A stretch of DNA of 64,000 bases from Paenibacillus amylolyticus (GTDB lineage Bacteria; Bacillota; Bacilli; Paenibacillales; Paenibacillaceae). Made by a program: the position numbers and the translations under genes. Below, in pieces: positions 9,870-19,099 of this stretch. The DNA lies in contig NZ_CP121451.1 of NCBI RefSeq assembly GCF_029689945.1, forward strand, positions 2,294,001 to 2,358,000. Direction: 5' to 3'. A model generated the notes under the pieces. It saw only the letters and a program-made list of their open reading frames with translations, ran no database searches and had not been told where the DNA came from. Numbering within the stretch: the stretch's first letter is position 1; each line of letters opens with the position of its first letter.

Positions 9870-10974
9870 TCACTTGATGTTGGAAGGTAAGCTTAGTTGG
9901 AAGATAAATACGTTAAGTGTATGTTGTAGTGTTAGAGTCCCCTGGTGTAACTCCGCAATGTTCCTTGCAATAGAAAGACCCAGACCCGATCCTGATTGAA
10001 TGCCTTCGCTATTCCTCGAATAATCCACCTTATAAAAGCGATCAAACAGTCTGTTTTTTTGTTCTATTGTAAGTGGCATGCCTTTATTCTCTACTTCAAT
10101 GGTAACGTGATTATGCCTCACATTCATTCGAACATGAATCGTACCCGGTTTAAAGGAATACTTCAGTGCATTCATGAGAAGATTGTCGATGGCTCGTGCA
10201 ATTTTATCGCTATCCAAGGAGACCATGATTGGAGCATCACCGAGTTTTCTCAATATGAACCCCATTCTCCTGAGCTAAAGGCTCGAATTCAAACAACAAT
10301 TGATCCAATAGCTGACATAGGTCAACCTCTTTCAAATCCAATTGGGTGTTCACTGCGTTAAGACGTGTGTATTCAAATAAATCATCAAGTAACTTCTTCA
10401 AATGCGTTGCTTTGTTATGGGTATTCTGGATGAAGCGGTCATACTCAGCTTTGTCTTGAAATGATTCTGATTTGAGAAGTTCAATATATCCAATTATGCT
10501 GGTAAGCGGTGTACGCAGGTCATGCGAGATGCCCGTGATCATGTCCATCTTGGACTTCTCCAATTCACGCTCCTTGCTCATCTGTATCTGCAACTGTTCA
10601 GTCATATAATTAATGTTGGAAGCAACCCGGCCCAGTTCATCTTGCCGAACTACAGGTACCCTGTAGTTTAAATTACCTTCAGATATGACTTGAAGCCCCT
10701 GCTCCAGTGAAATGATGTCTCTTACAATTTTTCGTGTGGAACCCAAAAAAGTAAGCGTAAAGATGAAGATAAATATAGGTGTCAGTATATAAGGGAAGTA
10801 GTTAAGAATCCAGCTCCACTCCAAACCTTCACTAATTTTTGCCACAATCGTAATAAGGATATTATTGATGATCACTGATGCGACAATTGAAATTACAAAA
10901 CTGATCACCATTCGATTGAGGATATGGATCTGTATTTTTTTCGTTTGCTTGGATTGCTGTAATCGTTTAATCAA
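9870..10974 (-). CDS. OmpR-partner sensor histidine kinase, VanS-like (frameshifted)
   Basis: Membrane sensor kinase with two N-terminal transmembrane segments (ISFVISIVASVIINNILITI and ILTPIFIFIFTLTFL), a HAMP domain, the H box ISHDLRTPLTSIIGY, and ATPase motifs N (DNLLMNALKYS), F (RLFDRFYKVD) and G2 (GSGLGLSIARNIAE). At the A run opposite 10245-10248 one base is extra; removed, the join is HIEKLGDAPIMVSLDSDKIARAIDNL, total 367 aa. The start overlaps the end of its response regulator gene by 8 bases. It lies inside the envelope-lipid module. Confidence 0.85.
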
Positions 10975-11647
10975 TTTTATAACCTACTCCCCATACCGTT
11001 TTAATATACTGAGGTTCTCGTGGAGTCAATTCCAGCTTTTCCCGCAGATTACGAATATGAACCATCACCGTATTATCCGAATACCCGTAAGGTTCTTTCC
11101 ATACAGTTTCGTAAATCTTCTCGGAGCTGAATACTTGTCCGGGATGACTCGCAAGTAACACCAGAATGGAGAACTCCAGAGGGGTCAGTGAAATGTCATT
11201 CTCTTTTAACTTTACTGAATGTTTGCTTGTATCAATGACAAGGTCCTTAATGAGGATCAGTGAACTCGATTCCGGTTTCCCGATCAATGTTTGACGTCGG
11301 AGCTGAGCCTTAACGCGAGCCAGTAATTCTAACGGATTAAAGGGCTTGACCATGTAATCGTCGGCCCCTGTAGTCAGGCCTGTAATTTTATCAATATCTT
11401 CTTCCTTGGCGGATAACATAATAATTGGAGTGGTCGATACTTCTCTTATTTTGAAGCAGGCTTTGATGCCGTCCATAATGGGCATCATGACGTCCAATAT
11501 GACGAGTTGGACCGGTGTTGTATTGATAATATTTAGCGCTTCTTCACCATTGGATGCTTCAATGACCTGATATCCTTCGTTACGTAAATAGACATGAATG
11601 ACATCACGGATATCGGGTTCATCATCAACAACAAGAATGGTACTCAT
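10967..11647 (-). CDS. OmpR/VanR-like response regulator
   Basis: 226-aa winged-helix regulator. The receiver starts STILVVDDEPDIRDVI, with acceptor Asp in VILDVMMPIMDG and the switch Lys in YMVKPFNPLELLARV. The DNA-binding domain contains LTPLEFSILVLLASHPGQVFSSE and ends with YIKTVWGVGYKI. It is likely the first gene of a transcript that continues into the kinase and methyltransferase 1. It is flanked on both sides by PmtA-like genes, which are plausible targets. Confidence 0.9.
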   Translation of the reverse strand: MSTILVVDDEPDIRDVIHVYLRNEGYQVIEASNGEEALNIINTTPVQLVILDVMMPIMDGIKACFKIREVSTTPIIMLSAKEEDIDKITGLTTGADDYMVKPFNPLELLARVKAQLRRQTLIGKPESSSLILIKDLVIDTSKHSVKLKENDISLTPLEFSILVLLASHPGQVFSSEKIYETVWKEPYGYSDNTVMVHIRNLREKLELTPREPQYIKTVWGVGYKID

Positions 11648-11737
11648 GATTCAACACTCCTTTTATCATCTGCTTTAAATTAAATTTATAATTCTTATAA
11701 ATAAGATAACATCAGTGTAAACGATAGCCAGGAATGT

Positions 11738-12303
11738 TTAAATTGTTTCCTTTTTGCGACAGACATAAACGAACGCAGGTGGGATATTCAGAGGCACTAA
11801 TTCTATTTTTTCGATGATAAAGTGTTCGGATAATAATTTTTTCATTTGAAGTGAATATTGAAAGGCGATGAATAATCCTCCGGGTTTGAGTGCCTTATGG
11901 ATCTGCTCTACCAACGTATTTCTTAATTCAGGCTCAAAGTTAAAGAAGGGCAACCCGCTAAAAATGTAATCCAATTGCTGAACGCCTTCTTGATTCATGG
12001 ATTCTACCAATCGAGCCGCGTCTGGATAACAGGAGAACTCCGGGTATGCTGTCTGAAGATTATTTCTCATTGTATCGTTCATCTCAAACAATAGGACTTT
12101 GGTGGAGTCCTGCACCTGCTGTTGAATATAACGAGTGATCGGCCCTGTACCCGATCCGAGTTCGGCAACTGCTTTTGCCTCCAGCCAAGAGGCTTGATTC
12201 ACCATTTTGTTGGCGAGAAACCGGGAACTGGGAATGATGCTGCCAACATGTTGGGGCATTGAAGAAAGCTTTTCAGAAATAATAATGGTTGATTGGAATT
12301 CAT
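11738..12303 (-). CDS. PmtA-like phospholipid N-methyltransferase, paralogue 2 (frameshifted)
   Basis: Paralogue of the 9266 gene, 188 aa after repair. It shows SAM motif AELGSGTGPITRYI, YIFSGLPFFNF and the same ending PPAFVYVCRK. True start is ATG 12303 behind GGAGG. One C/G is missing in the run 12253-12256; restored, the N-terminus reads FLKSFLQCPQHVGSIIPSSR, aligning with FLQGFLRNPKRVGSVLPSSK in paralogue 1. The long open frame running up to 12547 is an artefact that overlaps dedA. Confidence 0.75.
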
Positions 12304-12348
12304 GTGTGTGGTTCCTCCGTATATGTGATGGTGTGTTAGCAAAACCAG

Positions 12349-12852
12349 TTAGAAATGTAATAATTGAAGCGTGGATAAGATGGGACCGCCGAAGTAGATT
12401 CCCGCTGTAAAATACGTTATGGTCCATAACAAAGCACTGGAATATGAGATGAGAGCAAATTTTGGATACTGCACGCCGCTCATTCCAATAAGCAAAGGGA
12501 GAACATATCGCACAATTGGAATGAACAAACCGATGCACATGGCCCATTGGCCACTCTTATTCAGAATCAGTTCAGCTTTGACGAAGTGTTTATGATGTTG
12601 AAATCTGTGCTTTATCTTGATTCCAAATAACTTTCCTGCAAAATAGGCCAAGGTAATGGCCGTTAATAGTCCTGATAAAATACAGAAATATGTGATCCAC
12701 GAATTGATAACTCCCGTGTGGCTTAAAATGGCACCGCTGATAATCGTGATCTCATTCGGAATGGGAATGCCAAAAGGCCCTAATGAGAAGGCAAAATAAA
12801 AAATCAGATATCCATACTGATGAAGCAGCTCCAAGATCGTATTACTGATCAT
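12349..12852 (-). CDS. DedA family membrane protein
   Basis: 167-aa integral membrane protein with the DedA/VTT signatures FGIPIPNEITIISGAIL and FIPIVRYVLPLLIGMSGVQYPKF, and about four to five hydrophobic segments. DedA proteins are implicated in undecaprenyl-phosphate or phospholipid flipping and in resistance to cationic peptides. It is encoded just upstream of methyltransferase paralogue 2 (46-base gap) and downstream of a PAP2 gene. RBS-like AGAGGAGG precedes the ATG. Confidence 0.88.
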   Translation of the reverse strand: MISNTILELLHQYGYLIFYFAFSLGPFGIPIPNEITIISGAILSHTGVINSWITYFCILSGLLTAITLAYFAGKLFGIKIKHRFQHHKHFVKAELILNKSGQWAMCIGLFIPIVRYVLPLLIGMSGVQYPKFALISYSSALLWTITYFTAGIYFGGPILSTLQLLHF

Positions 12853-13098
12853 TGTTTTGCCTCCTCTCTTGTTGATATTGCAATCTTAATGAAAAAAACT
12901 AAGGAATTAATGAGTATAAATCTGAAGAAAATCTAAAGAATACATAAGTAAAGCTAAACAACTAAATTTAAGAGAAAAAGCCTTGCCCATGTACTGGCAA
13001 GACTTGAACAGGTGGATATATTCAGGGGGCAATTGGCGCTGTCACGACGATCGTGTTGTTCCCATGATTTCATCTTAGCGTGCCACATTGCAGCTTAA

Positions 13099-13741
13099 TC
13101 ATAATCGAGTCGATTTAACACGGGATGAGAAAGAATGAATGGTTGATCCAACCAATTGGTAAGAAAGTTCTCCAACCAGGATGCCACCTGCAATATCTAC
13201 GATGACATGTTGTTTAACCAGTACGGTAGACACGATGATTAGAATCGAGAAGGTGGAAGTCATCGCCCATATCGCTCGTCCAAATAAACGCGTTCCTCTA
13301 AGAATCAGGTAACTCGTGAGTACGTGAATACTTGGAAAACAGTTGTAGGGTTGATCGTTACGGTAAATGTAATCAACCATCGCGAAAAGAACTCCTTTCT
13401 CCCCGGATATTCGGGCGCTCAATCGCTGTCTGGAACAGAGCAAAGAAGAGGTATGAGATTACCAGACCGCTGCAAAGTGCAATGAGCGTTTGAACATAGG
13501 TTCGCTTGTCCTTAAAAGCAAGTGCAATTAGTGCTCCTGTAATGAACGGGTACCATAATACATAAGGGATGATAAATATCGGGACAAAAGGGATCATGGA
13601 ATCGAGGGGCGTTGCAAGACTATAGACATGATCCCCAGGGCGATTTAGTACACCGTAGAAAATATTTAAGACCGGGACGGCTGCAAGCCAAAGTAAGGAA
13701 ATCCAAGCTGATTTGGTAGATGAAGGACTGGAAAGCTTCAA
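13099..13741 (-). CDS. PAP2-superfamily membrane phosphatase (frameshifted)
   Basis: Six-helix lipid phosphatase of the PAP2 group. Recognisable are the catalytic NCFPSIHVLTSY (motif 2) and KQHVIVDIAGG (motif 3, His...Asp). The two open pieces overlap. One base of the C run 13401-13404 is extra; removed, the join is RPNIREKGVLFAMVDYIYRND and the protein is 213 aa. Relatives dephosphorylate undecaprenyl pyrophosphate, phosphatidylglycerol-phosphate or inositol-phosphoceramide precursors, and the exact substrate is unknown. A hairpin at ~12977-13005 (AAGCCTTGCC/GGCAAGACTT) follows the gene. Confidence 0.8.
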
Positions 13742-14092
13742 ATGCTCAACTCCTATACGGATTTATCAATGCAACCATAGTAGAGATAAACTCTGAAGAA
13801 CTTGTGAGGGATTTTCTAAAGAAATTCTGAATATCAAGTGAAATGAGCCTTGAAAAGGAGTGATGTGGACAGATGACATAAAGAAGAGCCGAGACGTCAT
13901 CATGACGACTCAGTTCTTTTTTTAATTCCAATGAGAACACACTTTTCGGCAGATTACTGTGCTCATAGAAAAAATAAACGTAGCTGTATATGAACAAGTG
14001 TAGAATTACAAAGTTATGGTGATGGACAAGGATGGAAGTATCCATAACCCTATTTGAAACGATTGTAGCTCAATGTGCGTTGAGTCGGGAGA
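13742..14092. other. Intergenic region with terminator-like hairpin
   Basis: About 350 bases without a convincing gene. At ~13881-13925 a stem GAGaCGTCAT/ATGACGaCTC with outer AAGAA/TTCTT pairs is flanked by an A run and a T run. It is a likely terminator for the AraC gene read from the right, or bidirectional. Confidence 0.5.
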
Positions 14093-14971
14093 CTATTTCT
14101 TCCCCTGTACCTTCAGCCGATATTGATGCGGTGTAGAGCCTGTGGCATTACGGAATACTTTACAAAAGTAGGAGGGACTCGTCATACCAACACGGTGACC
14201 GATTTCGGGAACGGTGAGTGAGGAACTTGTGAGTAGCACGCAGGCATGACGAATGCGGGTGGCTTGAGCATAAGCAATGATGGTGGTGCCGGTCGCTTTT
14301 TTGAATACATGAGACAGATGATAGGGAGACAGGTGAAGTGCGTCTGCGATTTGCTCCAAACGGAAAGGTTCCTGGTAATGCTGTTCAATCCACTTCATGA
14401 TGGCTTTGGCGTGAGGGTGAAGTACATTGGGGCTGGATGGGGTGCTTACATGGGAATATCCAGTTTCAACTTCTTTCCATAAGTAGCGAAGTTGCGTAAG
14501 TGAATCAAGTAGAAAGAGACAGGTATCCTCACCAGTTTCATAAGGCAGTAGTTCTGGATAGCTTTTATCGAATTGTTCCATTCGTTGAATGAGTAAGGAA
14601 GTGGCAGCAAGTCGGATCGGCTGAATCGGAGATGGCTCTCCCAGCAGGTCATGGATGAACAGGTGAGTCGCCAGAAAATGCGACCAATGTGCCTTCAATA
14701 GATCAAGCTCAAACATAAGCACGTTTCTGATAAAAGGCCGCTGGCTGGATACTTGTATCTGGATGTGATGCAATTGAAAGGGTCTAAAAATCAAGAGCAT
14801 ACCGGGTTCAAGGGAGAAAATCTGACCTTCGGTTATCAGCTGCCCGTAACCTTCGTGTATATAGGTTATCTCCATCTGGGAATGAGCATGGAACACTTCG
14901 CGAAACGTAGTGTTGGATGTACAACGACGACAGGTTAGTTTAAATTGTTCACCCAGGATGATGGACATCAT
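14093..14971 (-). CDS. AraC family transcriptional regulator
   Basis: 292-aa regulator. The N-terminal cupin-like sensing half has FHAHSQMEITYIHEGYG and LEPGMLLIFRPFQLHHI; the C-terminal AraC domain has IADALHLSPYHLSHVFKKATG and the second helix-turn-helix VPEIGHRVGMTSPSYFCKVFR. Divergent from the oxidoreductase at 15079 with ~100 bases between starts, so it probably controls that gene, likely in response to a sugar or polyol. Intact. Confidence 0.9.
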   Translation of the reverse strand: MMSIILGEQFKLTCRRCTSNTTFREVFHAHSQMEITYIHEGYGQLITEGQIFSLEPGMLLIFRPFQLHHIQIQVSSQRPFIRNVLMFELDLLKAHWSHFLATHLFIHDLLGEPSPIQPIRLAATSLLIQRMEQFDKSYPELLPYETGEDTCLFLLDSLTQLRYLWKEVETGYSHVSTPSSPNVLHPHAKAIMKWIEQHYQEPFRLEQIADALHLSPYHLSHVFKKATGTTIIAYAQATRIRHACVLLTSSSLTVPEIGHRVGMTSPSYFCKVFRNATGSTPHQYRLKVQGKK

Positions 14972-15078
14972 GAAACCTCCCTTATCATGCGCAAGATAAT
15001 TTCATTTTAGCACAAGATGAACGCATAAAAGCGCTTTATTATTGTGTATTGTGAAGGGAACAAGGGAGGTATGCAACG

Positions 15079-16234
15079 ATGTTAAAAGTGGCGATTATTG
15101 GAGCAGGTGCAATTAGTGGGGCACATATTTCAGCATACTTGGCATTCCCAGAGCGGTGTCAGATTGTTGCTGTAGTTGATTTGTACGTGGATAAAGCACA
15201 GAAGCGAATGAAAGAATATGGATTGGAAGGTGCACAAGCTATTACGGATTATACAGCGTTATTTGCCCAAAACATTGATCTGGTATCCATCTGTACGCCG
15301 CCGTATACGCATGCTTCCATTGCGTGTGATTTCATGCAGGCAGGTGCGCATGTAATGGTCGAAAAACCGATGGCTTCCTCCCTGGAGGAAGCGGATCTGA
15401 TGCTGAAAGTAGCGCAAGAACGTGGTAAGCTACTATCCGTAGTAGCACAGAATCGATTTACGACACCGATGATGAAGTTAAAAGGTGTGCTGGACAGTAA
15501 ACGGATGGGGCCTATTGTACATGTGCAGGTTGATTCATTCTGGTGGCGGGGCCACAATTACTATGATCTGTGGTGGCGTGGAACTTGGGAAAAGAAGGTG
15601 GAGGCTGTACGCTCAATCATGCAGTGCATCACATAGATGCCATGTTATGGATGATGGGACCTCCAGCAGAATTGCAGGCCATGATGGCCAATACGGCACA
15701 TGATAATGCCGAAGTTGAGGATCTATCTATGGCGATGCTTCGCTTCCAGGCAGGTGCGCTTGGCATGATCACCAGTTCCGTCGTACATCACGGAGAGGAG
15801 CAACAGTTAATTTTTCAGGGGAAAGAAGCACGGGTATCTGCACCTTGGAAAGTGGTTGCTTCTACCGCACGGAGTAACGGATTTCCGGAACCGAACAGGG
15901 AGTTGGAACAACAGATTCAGAAGCTCGCTGACGAGTTACCGGATATTATCCATGTCGGTCACGCCGGGCAAGTGGAGAATGTGTTAAATGCGATTGAGAC
16001 AGGTTCACCGCTACTTGTGGATGGGAATAGTGGCCGGAATACACTTGAACTGATTGTAGGCATCTATAAATCGGCGAGTACTGGAGAAAAGGTTATTTTT
16101 CCACTAGGGCTGGAAGACGAATTTTATACAAGAGAAGGAATTATGCGACATGCCGTACACTTTTATGAAAAAAGACGACGGTGGAGAACTTCGAGGATTC
16201 GAATATTACACTCGGGAGCAAGTTGGATTTGTAA
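15079..16234 (+). CDS. Gfo/Idh/MocA family oxidoreductase (two frameshifts)
   Basis: NAD(P)-dependent sugar/inositol-type dehydrogenase. It opens with VAIIGAGAISGAHISAYL, and the catalytic EKPMASSLEEADLM is present. Two A runs are each one base short: 15590-15593 (restored WEKEGGGCTLNHAVHHIDAM, which carries the conserved GG-x-[LIV]-x-[ND]-x-x-[VI]-H-x-[VI]-D segment) and 16168-16173 (restored FYEKKTTVENFEDSNITLGS, ending at TAA 16232-16234). Repaired length is 385 aa. GGGAGG precedes the start. Divergent AraC neighbour suggests carbohydrate-inducible expression. Confidence 0.85.
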
Positions 16235-16246
16235 TTTTATAACGTG

Positions 16247-16287
16247 AAAAAGATGCCATCTCATTACATTAGAGATGGCATCTTTTG
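16247..16287 (+). terminator. Terminator after oxidoreductase
   Basis: AAAAAGATGCCATCTC-attacatt-AGAGATGGCATCTTTT. Nearly perfect stem, bidirectional with the HxlR gene. Confidence 0.85.
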
Positions 16288-16351
16288 TTAGGTCTGTGAC
16301 ACCTTCGTACTCTAAAAGAAAGACGTTATTACGTATGTTGCTATGCCCATG

Positions 16352-16672
16352 TCACAGCCACTTATCTGCCCAACGTTCCACAGCGCTTAACGCTCTCCCC
16401 AGCTCCGTTCCTTTTCGTGACAACATATATTCAGTCCGAACTGGACGTTCCGTGACCACATGGCGAACCACGAGTCCTTCTTCCTCCAATTCCTTCATTC
16501 GCTCATTTAACACACGTTTGCTCAAGTCAGGGATATAAGCGTGAATCTCACTGAAGCGTTTGGGTTCCTCCATCAATGTATGGATAATGAGGGCTACCCA
16601 TTTTCGGCCAATGATCTGATAAGATTGTTCCACTTTTGTGCATATTTGCTTGGCATTCTCATCATCGCTCAT
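16352..16672 (-). CDS. HxlR family (MarR-like) transcriptional regulator
   Basis: 106-aa winged-helix regulator with the family signature IGRKWVALIIHTLMEEPKRFSEI and LSKRVLNERMKELEEEGLV, plus a single Cys near the N-terminus (AKQICTKVEQ), a common feature of redox/quinone-sensing members such as YodB/CatR. ATG 16672 follows AGGAG by 7 bases. Its own promoter side contains AAGTATAC, sharing the TAAGTAT half of the palindrome in the doxX promoter. Control of doxX is a hypothesis. Confidence 0.85.
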   Translation of the reverse strand: MSDDENAKQICTKVEQSYQIIGRKWVALIIHTLMEEPKRFSEIHAYIPDLSKRVLNERMKELEEEGLVVRHVVTERPVRTEYMLSRKGTELGRALSAVERWADKWL

Positions 16673-17088
16673 GATTGTACTCCTTTGATTTAGTATTGCC
16701 TGTAATATCATTAGTATACTTATTGTAACCTACTTGTCCACAGGCCATATGTGTAAAATGTCACATACCAATTGTTATTAATGTTACCACATAAAGCGTT
16801 ATCATCAAATAAAAACCCTATAAACACTGGAGTTCACAGGTTCGACACGATTATTGACGAATTGTGACGACAGGTGTAATATGGGTAACGTTAATTTAAA
16901 TGGTTACAATTTATAACCTAAACACAGGTTGTGGAGAGAAGGAATGTTCCATGGTTGGATTCAGGTACGCTATATAAAACGGAGGCAAGGCGGGGAACAC
17001 ACCCACTTATTCCGTCTTTTGTCATGCTTGGATTTGAACATTTTGCAACATCATATACTATACTGCACAGATCACAGGAGGCACTCCA
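16673..17088. promoter_or_regulatory. Regulatory region between hxlR-like gene and zwf copy 2
   Basis: 416 bases without a gene. It holds several copies of the half-site GTAAC(C)/GGTTAC: 16725-16730, ~16785, ~16882, ~16901 and ~16913, the last two forming GGTTA-caattta-TAACC. This clustering suggests an operator array for one or both flanking genes. TATACT boxes occur at 17054 and 17059, close to the zwf ribosome site. Confidence 0.4.
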
Positions 17089-18543
17089 ATGGATGCAATG
17101 ACATTTGTCCTGTTCGGGGCAACAGGCGATTTAGCCAAACGCAAGATTTACCCTGCATTATATAACTTGTACATGGATCAGAAAATGCCGAAATCCTTCT
17201 CCGTTATCGGTTTGGGACGACGTGAGTTGTCCGATACGGACTTCCAGGCGAATGTGGAAAAATCACTGCATGAATTCTCACGTCAAACGCCGGAAGAAGC
17301 ATCTCAAGTTCGTGATTTCATTGGCGCTTTCCGTTATTGTTCTCTAAATAATACGAAGCTTGAAGATTACACCAAATTGTTGGAACTGGTTCAACAGCGT
17401 GAACAAGAGCTTAACATTCCCGAAAACCGCATGTTCTACATGTCGGTGGCACCGGAATTCTTTGAGCCAATCGCATTGAACATTCAAGAAAGTGGCCTGG
17501 GTAACACCAAAGGCTGGAAAAAACTGATTATCGAAAAACCGTTTGGACACGACCTGCAATCGGCTCGTGATCTGAACGAAAAATTGAGCAATACTTTTGC
17601 GGAAGAAGAGATCTATCGCATTGACCATTTCCTTGGTAAACCGATGGTTCAAAATATTGAGACGCTCACATACGCGAATCCGGTCATTCAGGCGTTGTGG
17701 TCTAACCGTTATATTGCCAATGTACAGATCACGGCAAGTGAGACGGTAGGCGTTGAAGAACGTGCTGCATATTACGACCAAAGCGGTGCGCTTCGTGACA
17801 TGTTCCAAAATCATATGCTTCAATTGCTGATGATGATTGGTTTGCATTTGCCAAAACGCTGCACACCGGAAGAAATTCAATTCAAAAAGCAAAAAATTGC
17901 TGAAGCACTTCGTCCTTTGACGAAAGAAATTATCGCTTCTGAAGTGGTTCGTGCGCAATATGCAGCAGGTGAGCTGCAAGGCACTCCGGTTGTTGGATAT
18001 CTGGACGAGCCTGGCATCCCTGCCGGTTCTCAGAACGAGACCTATGTTGCGGCGAGACTTTGGATCGATGATCCATTCTGGAGCGAGGTTCCATTTTACA
18101 TCCGTACAGGTAAACGCCTGGCTGAGAAATCCACGAGAATCGTGGTTGAATTCAAATCGCCACTCAAAACAGGGCATGAATCCGAGAATACAACGGAACC
18201 TAACCTGCTTATGATTGAAATTGGTCCGGGAGAAAGTATTTCCCTTCAATTAAATGCGAAGAATCCATTGAACCATGGTGAAGTGGAACCCATGCGTATG
18301 ACCTTCAACTCAGGTAAACGTAACATCCCTGAAGCTTATGAGAATCTGATCTTTGATGCGATGCGTGGCGATTCCACCTTCTTCGCACACTGGAACGAAG
18401 TGGAGCTGGCATGGCAATGGGTGAAACCAATTCAGGAAGCATTCGAAGCAGGCAGCGTGCCACTGGATACGTACAGCGCAGGTTCACATGGACCTGAATC
18501 AGCAGATCGCCTGACAGCAGCAGACGGCTACCGTTGGTGGTAA
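17089..18543 (+). CDS. zwf: Glucose-6-phosphate 1-dehydrogenase, copy 2
   Basis: Intact 484-aa enzyme; same reaction as the gene at 2827. Motifs: FVLFGATGDLAKRKIYPALY, IEKPFGHDLQSARDL, active-site RIDHFLGKPMVQNIE, and the C-terminal GPESADRLTAADGYRWW. GGAGG lies seven bases before ATG 17089. Together with gnd (19100) and transaldolase (20079), all on the plus strand, it forms an oxidative/non-oxidative pentose phosphate cluster. It is clearly diverged from copy 1, so an old duplication or separate acquisition is more likely than recent duplication. Confidence 0.95.
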   Translation: MDAMTFVLFGATGDLAKRKIYPALYNLYMDQKMPKSFSVIGLGRRELSDTDFQANVEKSLHEFSRQTPEEASQVRDFIGAFRYCSLNNTKLEDYTKLLELVQQREQELNIPENRMFYMSVAPEFFEPIALNIQESGLGNTKGWKKLIIEKPFGHDLQSARDLNEKLSNTFAEEEIYRIDHFLGKPMVQNIETLTYANPVIQALWSNRYIANVQITASETVGVEERAAYYDQSGALRDMFQNHMLQLLMMIGLHLPKRCTPEEIQFKKQKIAEALRPLTKEIIASEVVRAQYAAGELQGTPVVGYLDEPGIPAGSQNETYVAARLWIDDPFWSEVPFYIRTGKRLAEKSTRIVVEFKSPLKTGHESENTTEPNLLMIEIGPGESISLQLNAKNPLNHGEVEPMRMTFNSGKRNIPEAYENLIFDAMRGDSTFFAHWNEVELAWQWVKPIQEAFEAGSVPLDTYSAGSHGPESADRLTAADGYRWW

Positions 18544-19099
18544 GTAAAACAACTGAGTAATCATATGTGAACACAACAGTACAATCCATTGTGTCCACCA
18601 ATGAACATTTTGCACAAATCCAAAGACCGTCTTTCAAGTAAACAGGATATGAAACGAAATGGTTCTTTTCGTCTTCTGGAACTTGTATTCGGAAGCGAGT
18701 TGATCGAAATGATGCAAAATGCTGATATAGATGAAGTAACTTTTATGATGTATACAGATCTCATTTTTTATGAATTATACCGTTCCAATTTTGCATAAGC
18801 CCTTCCGGTTATGTGACCGGAAGGCCGTGAAAATTTTTGAATATAGATTAGCGGACGCACTGAATTTTTTGCCTAAGTAGCGACGTAGTGTAGGGGACGG
18901 AATCGATTCTGTAGAAGCAAAGCGTTCGCCTTTGTATCCAAATTTCATCAATTTTAAAGTTGATATAAAAGAAATTTGGATACAACAGCGATCGAAAGAA
19001 CGATCCGTAACCGGAACGATTGCTGCGAAACGGGAATGTAGTCTGGCGCTCTGCAACACAGTGAAATTTAAACATTGTTCATAACAGGAGGATTTTAAA
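18544..19099. other. Intergenic region zwf2-gnd
   Basis: 556 bases. It contains a strong hairpin CCTTCCGGT-tatgtg-ACCGGAAGG (~18800-18823) without a good T tail, and the repeat element at 18885-19018. An open frame at 18601-18798 has no ribosome site and is not called. Confidence 0.6.
18885..19018 (+). repeat. Structured intergenic repeat, family 1, copy A
   Basis: About 134 bases, 82 bases upstream of gnd on the same strand. It has a conserved left flank (GGGGACGGAATCGATT ... AGCGTTCGCC), a perfect 15-bp stem TTGTATCCAAATTTC (18932-18946) with GAAATTTGGATACAA (18971-18985), an inner ATCAA/TTGAT stem, a lower stem CGTTCGC/GCGATCG, and a right flank GAACGATCCGTAACCG. Copy B is at 38053-38183 on the other strand. 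I do not recognise it as a known riboswitch. Confidence 0.8.

Noticed and set aside
11738..12547. Long 269-aa open frame for methyltransferase paralogue 2
   Set aside because: Its first ~80 residues overlap dedA antiphase and are not conserved. The real start is ATG 12303 followed by a one-base deletion.
18601..18798. Open frame MNILHKSKDRLSSKQDMKRN... between zwf2 and gnd
   Set aside because: No ribosome binding site, no recognised family, and it lies in a spacer rich in hairpins and repeats. Kept only as a weak possibility.
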